Positions 37,473 to 47,602 of a stretch of DNA of 64,000 nucleotides are shown one piece after another. The stretch is from Hydnum rufescens UP504 (taxonomy: Eukaryota; Basidiomycota; Agaricomycetes; Cantharellales; Hydnaceae). A model generated the notes under the pieces. That model was not told the DNA's origin, did not search any database, and worked only from the letters and a program-made list of their open reading frames with translations. The stretch is taken from contig MU128928.1 in assembly GCA_014904985.1 (NCBI GenBank), positions 272,832-336,831 on the forward strand, written 5' to 3'. The translations under genes were made by a program, and so were the position numbers. The first letter of the stretch is position 1. The number at the start of each line of letters is the position of its first letter.

Positions 37473-39073
37473 ATGGTCCCCTATCCCTCTCACACCAAGG
37501 CACTTGTGTTGGCAAAAGCGCCTTCACCATCCTCAGGACATGTCTACGATGCTGTAATTGAAACGCGTCCGGTACCAGCTCTCAAAGATGGAGAAGTTCT
37601 CGTAAGAATGGCTGCCGCGGGCTTCAATCATAAAGAGGTCAGTGACTGAACATGTCTGTTTCTGCTGGAAGGCAGGCATTCATCGACCCCCTCCTAGCTG
37701 TGGCAGAGAGACAATCAGTACCCGAATACAACTGTCGGTTCTGTCTTGGGAAGCGATGGTGCCGGTAGGCCATCCTTCGATGCTGCTGAGTATAATGCGT
37801 TAACAGCCTGGGTGCTCTGCGTATCCCAGGAATTGTTATTGCGGCCGCCGACCCCAATGATCCATTGATACGCAAACGTGTATTTCTCGTTCCAACTCTA
37901 GGCTGGGAGTCTGATCCGATAGGCCCGGAACGAGTGTAAGCTCACACCGATGCCAGTTGCGCCTTGACTGGTTCAACATTCTTTTTTTCAAAGGTTCAGC
38001 ATCCGTGGAGGAATTCCTGCGGGGGGGACATTTACTGAATTCGTAACAATCGAACGTTCTCAGGTCATTGTCGTCCCAGATTACCTCCCTCTCGTATACG
38101 CTGCGGCATGGCCTGTCGCTGGAGTTACTGCATGGAGGTATGTGTAGGCTTGTGGAAGCACACAATACGGATCTAAGGTGACTAATTCTTTCTGTCGTCA
38201 TAGAGCCGTAACCGTCAAGGGTGAAGTAAAAGCGGGAGACAACGTCCTGATTGTGCGTGTCCTTGGGATCCTTTGTCACCAGCAGATGATCCTCATGCGT
38301 GGACGAGAAGACAGGTATCGGTGGGGGTGTGGCGTTAGTAGCCCTTCAATTATGTGTCGCTATTGGTGCGCGAGTCTTCGTGACTAGCTCGGATCCTGCC
38401 AAGATCGACCGTGCGATCGAGCTTGGTGCCGTGGGGGGCGTGATGTATACAGAAGGTACGTTGTGCAGTCACGTCTCATTGAGCCTGTGCCCACAAATAT
38501 ATCCTTGTGCTAAGAAAAATGGCCTTCTCAACTGGGAAAGCTGCTGAAAACACACGGAGCTCATTCTGCTGATCTCAGTGTCATAATTGATTCTGCTGGA
38601 GGGGATATAAGTGGAAAGACGATGAAGTTGCTGAGGCATGGTGCAAGAGTCGTGTGTTACGGATTGTGGGCGATGCGATCCTTGTTCGGCATTTGTTGTG
38701 TTCTGATCCTCATCGTTGTGTTTGTCTAGGACGGCTTCTGGAAGCATCAATTTCACCATTCGTGAGGTGCTAAAAAATATCGAGCTCAAAGGTGTTACAC
38801 AGTGATAAATTTTCATTTTTTTCTGATGAGATAGTAATAATTTGCTCTCCCCCCCCTTTTCACTGTCATAGGGTCCACGATGGGATCTCGACAGGAACTG
38901 ATTGATGCAACGGCATTCATCGAAAAGCATCGCATCGTGCCGGTGGTTTCGCATGTTCTCCGAGGTCTGGAGGAGGCAGAGCAAGGATTTGAAATCCTCA
39001 GGCAAATAACCATAATGGAAAGGTAGTCATCAAATTCGCAGGCAGGGACCCGGATGGGCAAGTAAGGCTGTAG
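37473..39073 (+). CDS. Zinc-independent MDR-family NAD(P)H oxidoreductase (quinone reductase-like)
   Basis: The medium-chain dehydrogenase/reductase fold is clear. The start at 37473 gives MVPYPSHTKALVLAKAPSP; the GroES-like half follows (GEVLVRMAAAGFNHKE, TTVGSVLGSDGAG, FLVPTLGWESDP). The nucleotide-binding half has AGDNVLIT-GIGGGVALVALQL, where an intron at about 38250-38312 rebuilds the glycine motif. Then come GARVFVTSSDPAKIDRAIELGA, DSAGGDISGKTMKL, FIEKHRIVPVVSHVL and EEAEQGFEIL. The Cys/His zinc ligands of alcohol dehydrogenases are absent. Near 39004 the frame needs one more A (AAA to AAAA) to give NHNGKVVIKFAG, the normal end of the family, stopping at 39073. As written, it would stop at 39025. 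About seven introns. The substrate is unknown. Confidence 0.88.
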
Positions 39074-39603
39074 AAGCACCTGGAAGAGGACTGGTTTCAT
39101 ATATCGGTTGTTTTCATTTTCTCGCCTAAGCGATTATTGTATTTTACTTCCCTGATTTTATTCCTGTCCTCAGTGTTACTGTAAAGAATGAAAGCCAAAT
39201 AACAGTGCAAGAACAACTGATGAGCGACAAGCGACTCTCCGCCTGCTGGTCCAAAACCAGCAAGGATCCGAGATAAGGTCCGAGTTGGTCTCGGGTAATG
39301 GAAATTTCAAGTTTCATTGCATAAGATACAGGAGCACGGGAGTTAACGTGAAAAGGGGTAATGAGAATGCGGCCACGGAGATGCACAGCTCTCTCGCTTA
39401 ACGGGAGGTAAGAGGACAGCATATTATGAGGACAATTATTGCGGAGACGTCCCTGGTCGCCAGCCGGTATTCCACCGGGACAACCATGTGACGCTTGTTT
39501 GGGGAGCTCATGGGCGAATGACGTCAGCATCAGGTGCGTGCCTGGAGAGAAGAATTGACGTCAGATTGACGTCTATGAATACAAATATTCCCGGAGAAAA
39601 ACA
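39074..39603. other. Convergent intergenic region with CRE-like palindromes
   Basis: This 530-bp region lies between convergent genes. It has two perfect TGACGTCA palindromes (39519-39526 and 39556-39563) and a near match TGACGTCT (39567-39574), the binding motif of ATF/CREB-type bZIP proteins. Being 3' of both genes, they have no obvious target. Nothing else is recognised. Confidence 0.4.
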
Positions 39604-40337
39604 ATTACTCAGGCGGCTGACGTCCATCTTCTCGCAAAATCTCGAGGGATCCAGTCTGGTTTTCGTGATGACCGAATGCACTCCGGAGAGAAGACGTGAA
39701 GTTGCTCTGGGAAGCGGGATCACGCGAACGAGAGCGCGACCCCCGATCCTGCGATCCTCGATCCTGAGATCCTGAAGTGCGAATATTCCCTATGAAAGGC
39801 GGCCGGAATCGTTAATACACATCACAGGTGACAACGGCGAACTTACCGAGACCGCCGCGACCAGTTGACTGTGGCAGGGAGATGTTTAAGTATGATGTAA
39901 TGCAAAAGGAAAAAGTCAAAGGGGGCGCACGACGTGGGGGTCTCGTCCTCGAGCTTCGAGGACTTCTCGGTCGTGCTCCAGTTCTTTGGCAAGGGCAGCA
40001 GGGTCCCGCGAACGAGATCGCACGTTTCCAGCGCCACCCCTACCAGAGTGAGTTACCTGAAAATTACAGTCAGCCTAGAGAACGCCAAGGCAAGAGGAAA
40101 GACACGACTCGCCCTATCGGGATGCGCAGGAGAGAGCTCGCGACCACGTTCATCGCCTACTGGCTCGCGGGACAACGAGTCGCTCCGTCGGATATTTCCA
40201 GCGCCTCCACGGCCTATTGATGTCTGTTCAAACCCTCGATTGAGACGGAGTTGTCAGTGAGACGCGTTGGTGGAAGGAGGGGAACCGCAACTAACAAGAG
40301 GTTCACGACCACGAGATTGAGATCTTTCTACAGACAT
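39604..40337 (-). CDS. Small Ser/Arg-rich protein with three GRGGxGN repeats (DUF3602-like)
   Basis: The start at 40337 gives MSVERSQSRGREPL. Splicing from a GTTAGT donor (about 40295) to an acceptor near 40230 gives the first repeat, TSIGRGGAGNIRRSDS. A second exon gives THSGRGGAGNVRSRSRDP, followed by an acidic helix (AALAKELEHDREVLEARG). A third gives STGRGGLGNIRTSGSQDRG and RSRSRDPASQ, ending at 39604. The GRGGAGN signature is that of DUF3602, a fungal family of unknown function. No single open frame spans the gene, so it is easily missed. Exon junctions were chosen to keep the repeat in frame and follow GT-AG. The Arg/Ser content suggests a nuclear or RNA-related place, but this is inference. 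Confidence 0.62.
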
Positions 40338-41211
40338 GACAGAGCAAGTGGGAGAGACAAAGGAAAGAAAACGAGTCAGTGACGCGCTTTTATCCTCTCC
40401 ACTGTGAAATACGGTGCGGGGGTTCCGGAACTTTCGAGGGGGACCTCCTGTCCCCTGCCGAACGGGCGGTGTTTGCCGAAACAGAAGCGACATACCTTTC
40501 TGGTTCTCCAACAACTCCCCCCCACGTAACCGCCGCGCGGGCGGCTTAGTGCCTCGGTCAGCCTCCGACGCAACTCGCGGATTGCGCCCGACTCTTCATT
40601 CAATGTGGAGTCATCATCCTTGAGGAACGCACTCTGTCTTCCGCACACAGACGACATGCCAACGATGCCTGGTACAGCAGTTGATCGGGTGAACTCTGAG
40701 GCGTGTAATGCCCTTCTTATAATCCTAGGCCCAGCGTTCCCTGGCATTAGTTGTTGTCATTTATCTTGTTATTTATTTTTCCCGGGTTTACACGTTTGAC
40801 CATCCCATGGCCTGCTGATGGTCCAACGCCTGTGACTGAGCCATCCGCTTGGATATACGCATAACGTATATGCACGTTTGCGGGGATGTTGTGTTCCTGG
40901 CGTATTCCCCAAACGGTTGCGACAGGTTGGCTTGTGGCCATTTCTAAAGAAATGCGACCCTGTCGTTACCTTCTCCGCAGCTTTACCCTCGACTCCCGAG
41001 CACGCCATCTATGTAGTAACCTCCAAGGGCCGCCGGCGTGTGGTGTCACGACCTAGATCCTGCCGTACAAATGTCACGAGGGGCCCGTCAAGTGACGGTG
41101 ACAAGATCAAGTGGCCTTATTTTTTCTGAGGGTCCAGGGTACCCAATGATGAATAGATTTTCCACAAAGAAACCAAGGCCACAAAACAATTACAGTGAGA
41201 GGGCGAGACCC
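40338..41211. other. Gap upstream of the GRGGxGN-repeat gene
   Basis: The first part (40338-40400) is pyrimidine-rich on the minus strand and should be the promoter and leader of the GRGGxGN-repeat gene. An open frame at 40376-40747 (-) has a coding-looking stretch (SGAIRELRRRLTEALSRP) but no family and no clear exon partners. From 40750 to 41211 I see no gene. Confidence 0.35.
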
Positions 41212-42683
41212 CTAGGTTCGAGACAAATCAGCCCGTTGCAATCCCCTCTGGCGGTGGTGCGTCTCCCACCCCTGAGGCACCCAATTCAGCATCAAGAGCG
41301 ACGGGCCGGGTCCCGCCGGCGGCGTAGGCACAGCAGGTAGGAATTCCTGAGGGATCGAGAAACTGAAGCGCACGTTCGGAACCTGTGTTGCGGCCCCCTT
41401 TTCTTTGATACTCGCATCACCCCCACCCTCGGGTTCCTTCGGTTCCACAGCGACTTTCATCCGCAGTGGCCTTGAGGTCGAGATCCACCTGAAGCAAGGC
41501 ACTTTGGGTTTCTTTTGAGCCTCGTCCGACGCAGTGGCGTATCCCGTTACTGTGCCTGTCCCTGTACTGGAAAGATGTCGTTGCTGGTCGTCACTATTCT
41601 GGGCGAGGGCAGCCGCAGCAGCGGCGGCGGAGGCCGCACTTTGAGACTCTTCGAGCGCCCTTTTTCGTCGCGTTCCCGCTGACTGTTTCTTCAGTAGCCG
41701 GTTGATCGTTTCGGTCTATAGGAGGCGTGGAATACGTTAGGGCTCTCATTACACGCGCATTAACCATAATTTTCCTGGGGCTCGACATACCTTGTCGTCC
41801 TCAAGTTTCTTCTCGGTCTGGTGGCGACGTTTTATGGCTGTTTCATTTCGGCGCGCGAGTAGTTCGGCCTCGTTGAGGTGTTTCTTCTTCTTCGATGGAG
41901 TGACGGCTTATGCGGATCAAAGGCAATGGGACGGCAATACTTGGGGTCAGTCTGTGCCGAACACAAGAAAGTGGCAATCCTCTTCACTTAATTGGACGTG
42001 TTCAGTATCAAACCCAGAAGCAATGGCAGCTTGACGTGCCGTCATGCGCGAGGAGGATTGCACCGATCGACTGTCATTTTCTAATTCATCTAGCTCATCC
42101 TCCTCCATTTCATCCGCTATAACCCGTTTCTCTTGAGCAAAGAGTACATCATTTTTGTTTGAGTGTTCAGAAGCACATACCAACTCGTTTATGCCGTTGG
42201 CGCCAGGCGTCTGGTTCGGGTGTCACTCCCGCACCGTGTATGCTCCCACTACTTGAGCTGGGCACAAGAGATGCGGCAAGGCGAGACTTGCCTAGTTTCA
42301 GCGTTACTTTGAGAGGAGAATGGACGTTGTGGAGTGGGGCGCGGGGTACTTGCAGATGATGGATTTAGAGATACAGACACAGATTCTGAGGCAGCCCTGG
42401 ATGACGAAAGAGCGTCGTCGACGTCCATCTGGGACTCGCCGTCATATTCGTCCTCATCGGACCCTGAAAATGAGACGTGAGGTTTCCACAGCCATTTTCC
42501 CATGCGTGTGGAATGGCACACACCTTGGTTATCATCTTATATGTGGGACAACAGGTAAATCAAGGGTACATATTGCACTAGGATTCCATTAGGATATATA
42601 TACTTACCATCTCCATCCTCGCTCTCTATGTCAATATCTTCTGGAGGCGGCCTCAGCTTGCTACTAGGGCGTCTACCAACCAT
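41212..42683 (-). CDS. IES2: INO80 chromatin-remodelling complex subunit Ies2 (PAPA-1 domain)
   Basis: Ies2 stimulates the INO80 nucleosome-remodelling ATPase (family knowledge). The start at 42683 (MVGRRPSSKLRPPPEDIDIE) is followed by an acidic exon (GSDEDEYDGESQMDVDD) and a Ser-rich linker. Then comes the conserved block: MEEDELDELENDS, MTARQAAIASGFDTEHVQL, and after an intron KKKHLNEAELLARRNETA, RHQTEKKLEDDK. A further intron gives ETINRLLKKQS and an Ala-rich run (41590-41640). The tail has PCFRWISTSRPLRMKVAVE and VPNVRFSFSIPQEFLP. The TARQAA-to-INRLLKKQ stretch is the PAPA-1 signature. It is divergent from a small membrane protein gene. Confidence 0.82.
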
Positions 42684-42767
42684 TTCTCCGAGTGTAGAGC
42701 ACTGAACTGACTGAATGAGATGTAGGTCGGCAGTCTCCGCCAATACAGCCCGCAGTCTGCGTCACAC
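42684..42767. promoter_or_regulatory. Shared 84-bp promoter of IES2 and the small membrane protein gene
   Basis: IES2 (start 42683, -) and the membrane protein gene (start 42768, +) are separated by 84 bp. No obvious TATA or CCAAT element is present. Confidence 0.45.
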
Positions 42768-43255
42768 ATGTCGTCCCAGTACACCCGTCTGCCCACAAAT
42801 GAAGAAGAGGAGCCACCTGTCCGACAGCCCTCGTACGAGGACGACCCTCGCTTCCGTACACCCAAGGTGGCCGCATGGAAACGAGCAGCGCTCATCGGTT
42901 TTATCATCTTCCTATTCTACTTGGGGTACAGGTTGAGGATGATGGCCATTGCCGTAAATACCGAGGACATTATCGTGCATGCTGAGAGGTGAGAAATATG
43001 CGTCCCATCGTGAGTGCTCCCGCAAAAGACTATCTCGTCTCTCTCCATTACTCTGTTTCCCTTCTGCTCGTCTGGATCTGGTGTTGAATTCTCTGCTTGC
43101 AATCACTGACCCCCCGAGTTTATTCATGTAGGTACTCCGAGCAACACAAGTATCGACCTGCTGCATCGCCTATCATTCGCCGTCGTCTCCCGGATGGCCG
43201 GCTGGAAGTGAGAGGGGATTATCACATTGCGCGCACGCGCAGAACGGAGCTTTGA
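42768..43255 (+). CDS. Small single-pass membrane protein, function unknown
   Basis: The start at 42768 gives MSSQYTRLPTNEEEEPPV and a short cytosol-like acidic N-terminus. One hydrophobic helix follows (AALIGFIIFLFYLGYRL), then TEDIIVHAER. An intron of about 42989-43131 joins this to YSEQHKYRPAASPIIRRRLPD and a basic end (IARTRRTEL). The product is about 110 residues. The intron phase fits exactly (AG|G TAC). The basic, Arg-rich C-terminal side and single helix suggest an organelle or ER membrane protein. I do not recognise the family. Confidence 0.65.
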
Positions 43256-44599
43256 TGAACATGAACCCCCATATTCCCCATCCATTCCTTCTAATTTTTA
43301 TTTATTCTGCGTGATACTTGAGGGTTATACTGCTTTCCACGAACTTCTGTTCCGCCCCCCCTTCATTTCGTGAGTGCGGGAGTTGAGTCGTAGGCTGTTC
43401 TGGCTGGAGGCTGACCTTCTTCTCATCTTGATGCTTTTCCAGACAATGTGGATCCCTCCCTCCTTGTACTTTATTTTTTCCCATTGTTGGTCTCAGTCCG
43501 TCGTGGGCCGCGCGATAGACCAGACTCGAGAAACGTCCGCGAACGGTAGATGCGCTCGCTCAACGATACGTCACTCTCTATCTATCATAAACAATCTATT
43601 ATCAGGGGTATGGTGAGCTGCATACAAATACTTGTTTCATGTCCAATTCGGCTTGCATTGGAATCGCACGCGTCTCCTCCAGGCAGTGGCTCAGGGGAGG
43701 AATATATATATCTATATGCGTGGAGGACTGATTTGTGACTCTACGCGAGCGTTTGTACTCACATATCAGGCACTAGTGTAAAGGATCTGATGCTCGGCGA
43801 GCGTTGTTGAATTTTTCTCCTGTGCATGGTTGTAGTTTTTAGGGCGGCACGCCAGGGGATTCGCTGATCTATGCCCAACCGTCCCATGCGTGCTATGTTC
43901 GAGTCGGGGCGTCTATACGAGTCTTGCACTAACATATGGTGAATCTGCGGGCGTGTGGGGGCAAATGAGTGCTCTCTGTGTTCCAAATGGGGGAATTGAG
44001 CTGGACCGTAGATTACAACGGAACCAGTGATATAAGGTCATGCCCTAGGGCCCCCTAGCACGTCTGCTTTGCATTCCAGTCCCACCGGAGTACCATTCAT
44101 AAGTGTCTCACCTACGTCTGAAATGTTCCTGAATTTTATGTGCCGATGTGATGTGTGGCTTGGGAGGCTGTGGTGCATGTCAACGATATACTACATACGT
44201 CCCGTCATATACTCCAGGCGAGAAGGGCGCCATGCTTCATGCAGCGATCCGCGCGGTGGGTCTATTCGTGCGCCAAATGTCTTGCGGCATGGATGCCGAA
44301 GGTACGCTTTGCACAGACCGTCCACGGGGGGAGAAGATGAAAAGGAGGGGCTGGAGGCGGTGTGGAAATGTCGGTTGATGAACAAGGAAGTTGGCGAGAG
44401 GGGAAAGGCTCTTGGCTTCTCTCAGAAGGGTAAATAGTCGTGGGATTACACAGCCTATATTACACATTGAGTGGTTTTCGCGTATTAGGTCTAAGAATGC
44501 AATCAGCCAAGCCCCATAGTTCACCTACGCCTTTTCACTCACAAATTACATATCTACACCATGTGAGAACTACAAACAATCCCGAGAAAATACGGAGAA
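43256..44599. other. Gene-poor gap
   Basis: This 1.34-kb region lies downstream of both flanking genes (convergent). Open frames at 43759-43986 (-), 44069-44437 (+) and 44237-44524 (-) overlap one another and lack domains. I see no RNA gene or repeat. Confidence 0.4.
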
Positions 44600-45263
44600 T
44601 CAACTCTCCCTTACCCGCTTATTTGGCCTAGACCGTGTGTTGGCGACGATGCTCGCTCCGTCATCTTCATCCCCACTAGCACCGCTAGCTCCCCTCCGAG
44701 TTCGTTTTCTATCTTTGCGGGAAGGATTCTGGAACGCTCCGCCAGCACTGACTTCTAGGGGAGATGGTGCAGGAAGAGCGACGGTCACGGGCCCAGCAGG
44801 AAAATCGAGTGGAGGTGGAGTTGGTGGCCCTTGCTTGCAATTCTAATGACTGTCATCATTGATGAATATACGCATTGACCACATAAAGCATTAATATCTC
44901 GCTGGAATCAAAGCCGGAAGACGCACACGCTGAACAGTATAGCTAGAATTAGAGAACATGCGGTCCGCATCTGTGATCTCTTGCCGTTTCTTAGTCCCGC
45001 CAGTGGCCTTGAGATATGCTTCGAAGCCTTGAATTATGTTTCCTCCAACAGAGGCCGTTTCAGCCAAATATGACGCCTCGAAGGCATAAAGCTGCGATTC
45101 GAGAGCAGCCTATGAAAGGAAGTGTCAGGCCTCACCGGTCGGGAGATGGAACGTAAACACAAACAAGAGACTTGTCTACTGCACGCTTCTTAGTTAAAGC
45201 AGAGACAAGATCCTTTCGTGCGGCCTCGTATGCCAATTTTGGGTCAATTGTGGGGTCTGCCAT
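44600..45263 (-). CDS. EAF6: Histone acetyltransferase subunit Eaf6
   Basis: Eaf6 is a small scaffold subunit of NuA4 and NuA3-type histone acetyltransferase complexes. The start at 45263 gives MADPTIDPKLAYEAARKDL, then VSALTKKRAVDK. An intron at about 45113-45175 leads to ALESQLYAFEASYLAETAS and VGGNIIQGFEAYLKATGG, the most conserved part of the family. Then TKKRQEITDADRMFSNSSYT follows. Splicing from a donor after TVQ (about 44935) to an acceptor near 44830 gives RPPTPPPLDFPAG and a basic nuclear-type tail (KDRKRTRR, SRPNKRVRES) ending at 44600. Length, about 180 residues, is typical of fungi. It is divergent from PHB2. Confidence 0.86.
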
Positions 45264-45405
45264 GCTCTTCCTGTAGGCAGTGGCGAGTTGGAAAGCCTCA
45301 ATGTAGTTATGTAAGTAAACGGATATCTCCGAGCTTTAGTGCCAACTCTTAATTTGTTCTTCGGAATCCTCAATACCAACATCACTGCGGTCTGAGGCTA
45401 CGAAG
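45264..45405. promoter_or_regulatory. Shared 142-bp promoter of EAF6 and PHB2
   Basis: The two start codons (45263 on -, 45406 on +) are 142 bp apart and face away from each other. No specific motif is evident. Confidence 0.45.
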
Positions 45406-46821
45406 ATGCAGGGCCAGGGAGACAAGCATTTTTACGTTTTGCGCAGCAATTGAGCCAGACCCGTGCCAGTGGCGGTGGTAGTGGTGGATTGCCGAGCCGT
45501 GGTACATTGGGAGGATTGGGTGCCGGGATTGTTCTTATTGGGGGCGGTCTTTTATTAAGTAGTGCCCTTTTCAACGGTACGCACGACTCTCCGCGCATGT
45601 CTTGCTGTCGGCCAACAATTTCCCTGATTTAGTGGATGGTGGTCATCGAGCCATAAAATATACGAGGTTTGCGATTCCCAGTTCACATGTCACAACCTCT
45701 CAAATCGACACAAACTATTAGGCTTTATGGCTTGCGACCGGCAGTATACAGTGAAGGGACCCATCTTCTTGTGAGCAATGAGCGCTCTTTCCTTCTGGGT
45801 TCCCTGCTGACTATTGTTCGTATGACCATAGCTTCCATGGTTTGAGAAGCCCATCGTTTTCGATGTTCGGGCCAAACCGCGAAATATTGCCAGCCTGACT
45901 GGAACAAAAGGTCTCGTGGTTATTTACATAGTTCCATGTTGCGTGACTGAATCCCTGGTTAGATCTTCAAATGGTCAACATCACCTGCCGTGTATTGTCT
46001 AGACCTGATATCCCCCATCTTGCCGTGATCTATCGCGAACTGGGGATGGACTACGACGAACGAGTGTTGCCCTCCATTGTGAACGAAGTGTTAAAGAGTG
46101 TCGTAGCTCAGTTCAACGCTAGTCAGCTCATTACTCAGCGTGAAAACGTTTGCCACTCCCCCCTGATGTTCTGGTCTTAGGGACTTATTCTCGTTATATG
46201 TTTAGGTGTCACGTCTTGTGCGAGAAAATTTAACAAAGCGGGCGCTTCGATTTAACCTTGTTTTGGACGACGTCTCAATAACCCATGTCGCTTTCTCTCC
46301 CGAATTTACCCACGCAGTAGAAGCCAAGCAGGTGCGAATCATTGGCATCTGATCTTGCCTGAACCGGGGTTCATCCTTCATCATGTGGACGTTAGATTGC
46401 TCAACAAACGGCGTTACGAGCTGCATTCCTTGTGGATCAAGCCATTCAAGAGAAACAGGTAGAGTGTCGTTCGCTGCGTGTGATGCTGAGAGGTTTTCAT
46501 TCACTACTCTCCTTTTCAGTCTATCATTATCCGTGCAGAGGGTGAAGCTAAGAGTGCAGAACTCATTGGGGAAGCGGTTCGAAGCAACAAGGGCTTCCTA
46601 CAGCTACGTCGTCTTGAGGCAGCTCGTGACATTGCTTCGCTTCTGTCGACGAGCGGGAACAAAGTAATGCTGGATTCGGCTAGTCTGTTACTGAACGGTG
46701 CGCCTCACATCTCCCAAGATTTGATCGTCGCTCCTTTCGCATGTCCTTGACACGATCTCTCCTCCCTCGTATAGTGACGGGCGACGATCCAACGGATAAA
46801 TCCAAGCCGTACAAAAAGTAA
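45406..46821 (+). CDS. PHB2: Prohibitin-2
   Basis: Prohibitin-2 forms large rings with prohibitin-1 in the mitochondrial inner membrane. The start at 45406 is MQGQGDKHF. Five T residues at 45429-45433 should be six to continue into [15 protein letters not shown]; as written the frame stops after 15 codons. The hydrophobic anchor ([17 protein letters not shown]) follows, then, across introns, [95 protein letters not shown] and [17 protein letters not shown], ending [12 protein letters not shown]. Every conserved prohibitin block is present, so a real loss of function at the start is unlikely. Confidence 0.94.
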
Positions 46822-47602
46822 GCTGCTAGGTTGTTCGTTTCCAAAACCGAATTGGCGACCCGGGACCATGGATTACTTTGTGTACTTATGTGTACGCTTC
46901 AGAAGTGCAAGCAATTGGCCGATTTCCCCAATTTGAGTTGCTTGGCGCTTTTGCCGAGGCTAATAACGACTGGCGCTTTTCTCTCACGATTGAAAGTGAT
47001 CTCAAAAGCAGAAAACAAAAACAGTCCCCGTGCCCCACTTTTGGGCGCTTCTGTGAGCGCCCGCGCTGTCTGTTACCCCAGATTTTTTCTTGCAAACAAG
47101 TGGCTGCGTATGAATGAGATACTATCAAGTCACTGGTTAATTCTCTCGGAACAAATCAAAAAATCCCTTGCGCTCTCCACCGCTCCCGAGCGGTCGAAAC
47201 CGCTGGGTGACCTTGAGGAGGCGGCTCGGTTTTTCCGGGTCCCCTTTTTGGCAAGTTTTCGTCCAACTCTTTGAGAGGTGTGTTTATGACCTTGTTTAGC
47301 CTATTTTGGTAATTTTGATTGTGATGGAATCTTCCAAAGAATGACTTCCCAAAAATGGTCTGCTGGATTCGAGGTAGCTGGCTGCCCTGCCTGGGTGCCT
47401 TGCTCATTCCTCTGGGACTGAACGCTACTTCACGATGATGCTGTATTTGAGTCGTCTCATCGGCGTCTGGTCCAAGAAATCGTAATTCTGAAGATCGGCC
47501 TCGAGGCTTACACGCTGCGAGTTTCTGTTATTGAAAAAACTATAAGTATTGACCCTAGTTTTCTTGGCTTCATTAACCTTTCACCTTTTGCCCTTTTGCA
47601 TA
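46822..47602. other. Intergenic
   Basis: This 781-bp region lies between PHB2 and the gene for the Sla1-domain protein, both on the plus strand. Long open frames cover it (46831-47274 +, 47156-47407 -) but they show no domain. The last 60 bp are T- and C-rich, as expected for a promoter. Confidence 0.4.

Noticed and set aside
40376..40747. Open frame of 123 residues on the minus strand with a helical Arg/Glu stretch
   Set aside because: It has no recognised domain, no conserved neighbours in frame and lies in what should be the promoter of the GRGGxGN-repeat gene. I left it as part of the gap.
46831..47407. Overlapping long frames on both strands after PHB2
   Set aside because: Frames on opposite strands over the same bases, without domains, are most likely chance openings.
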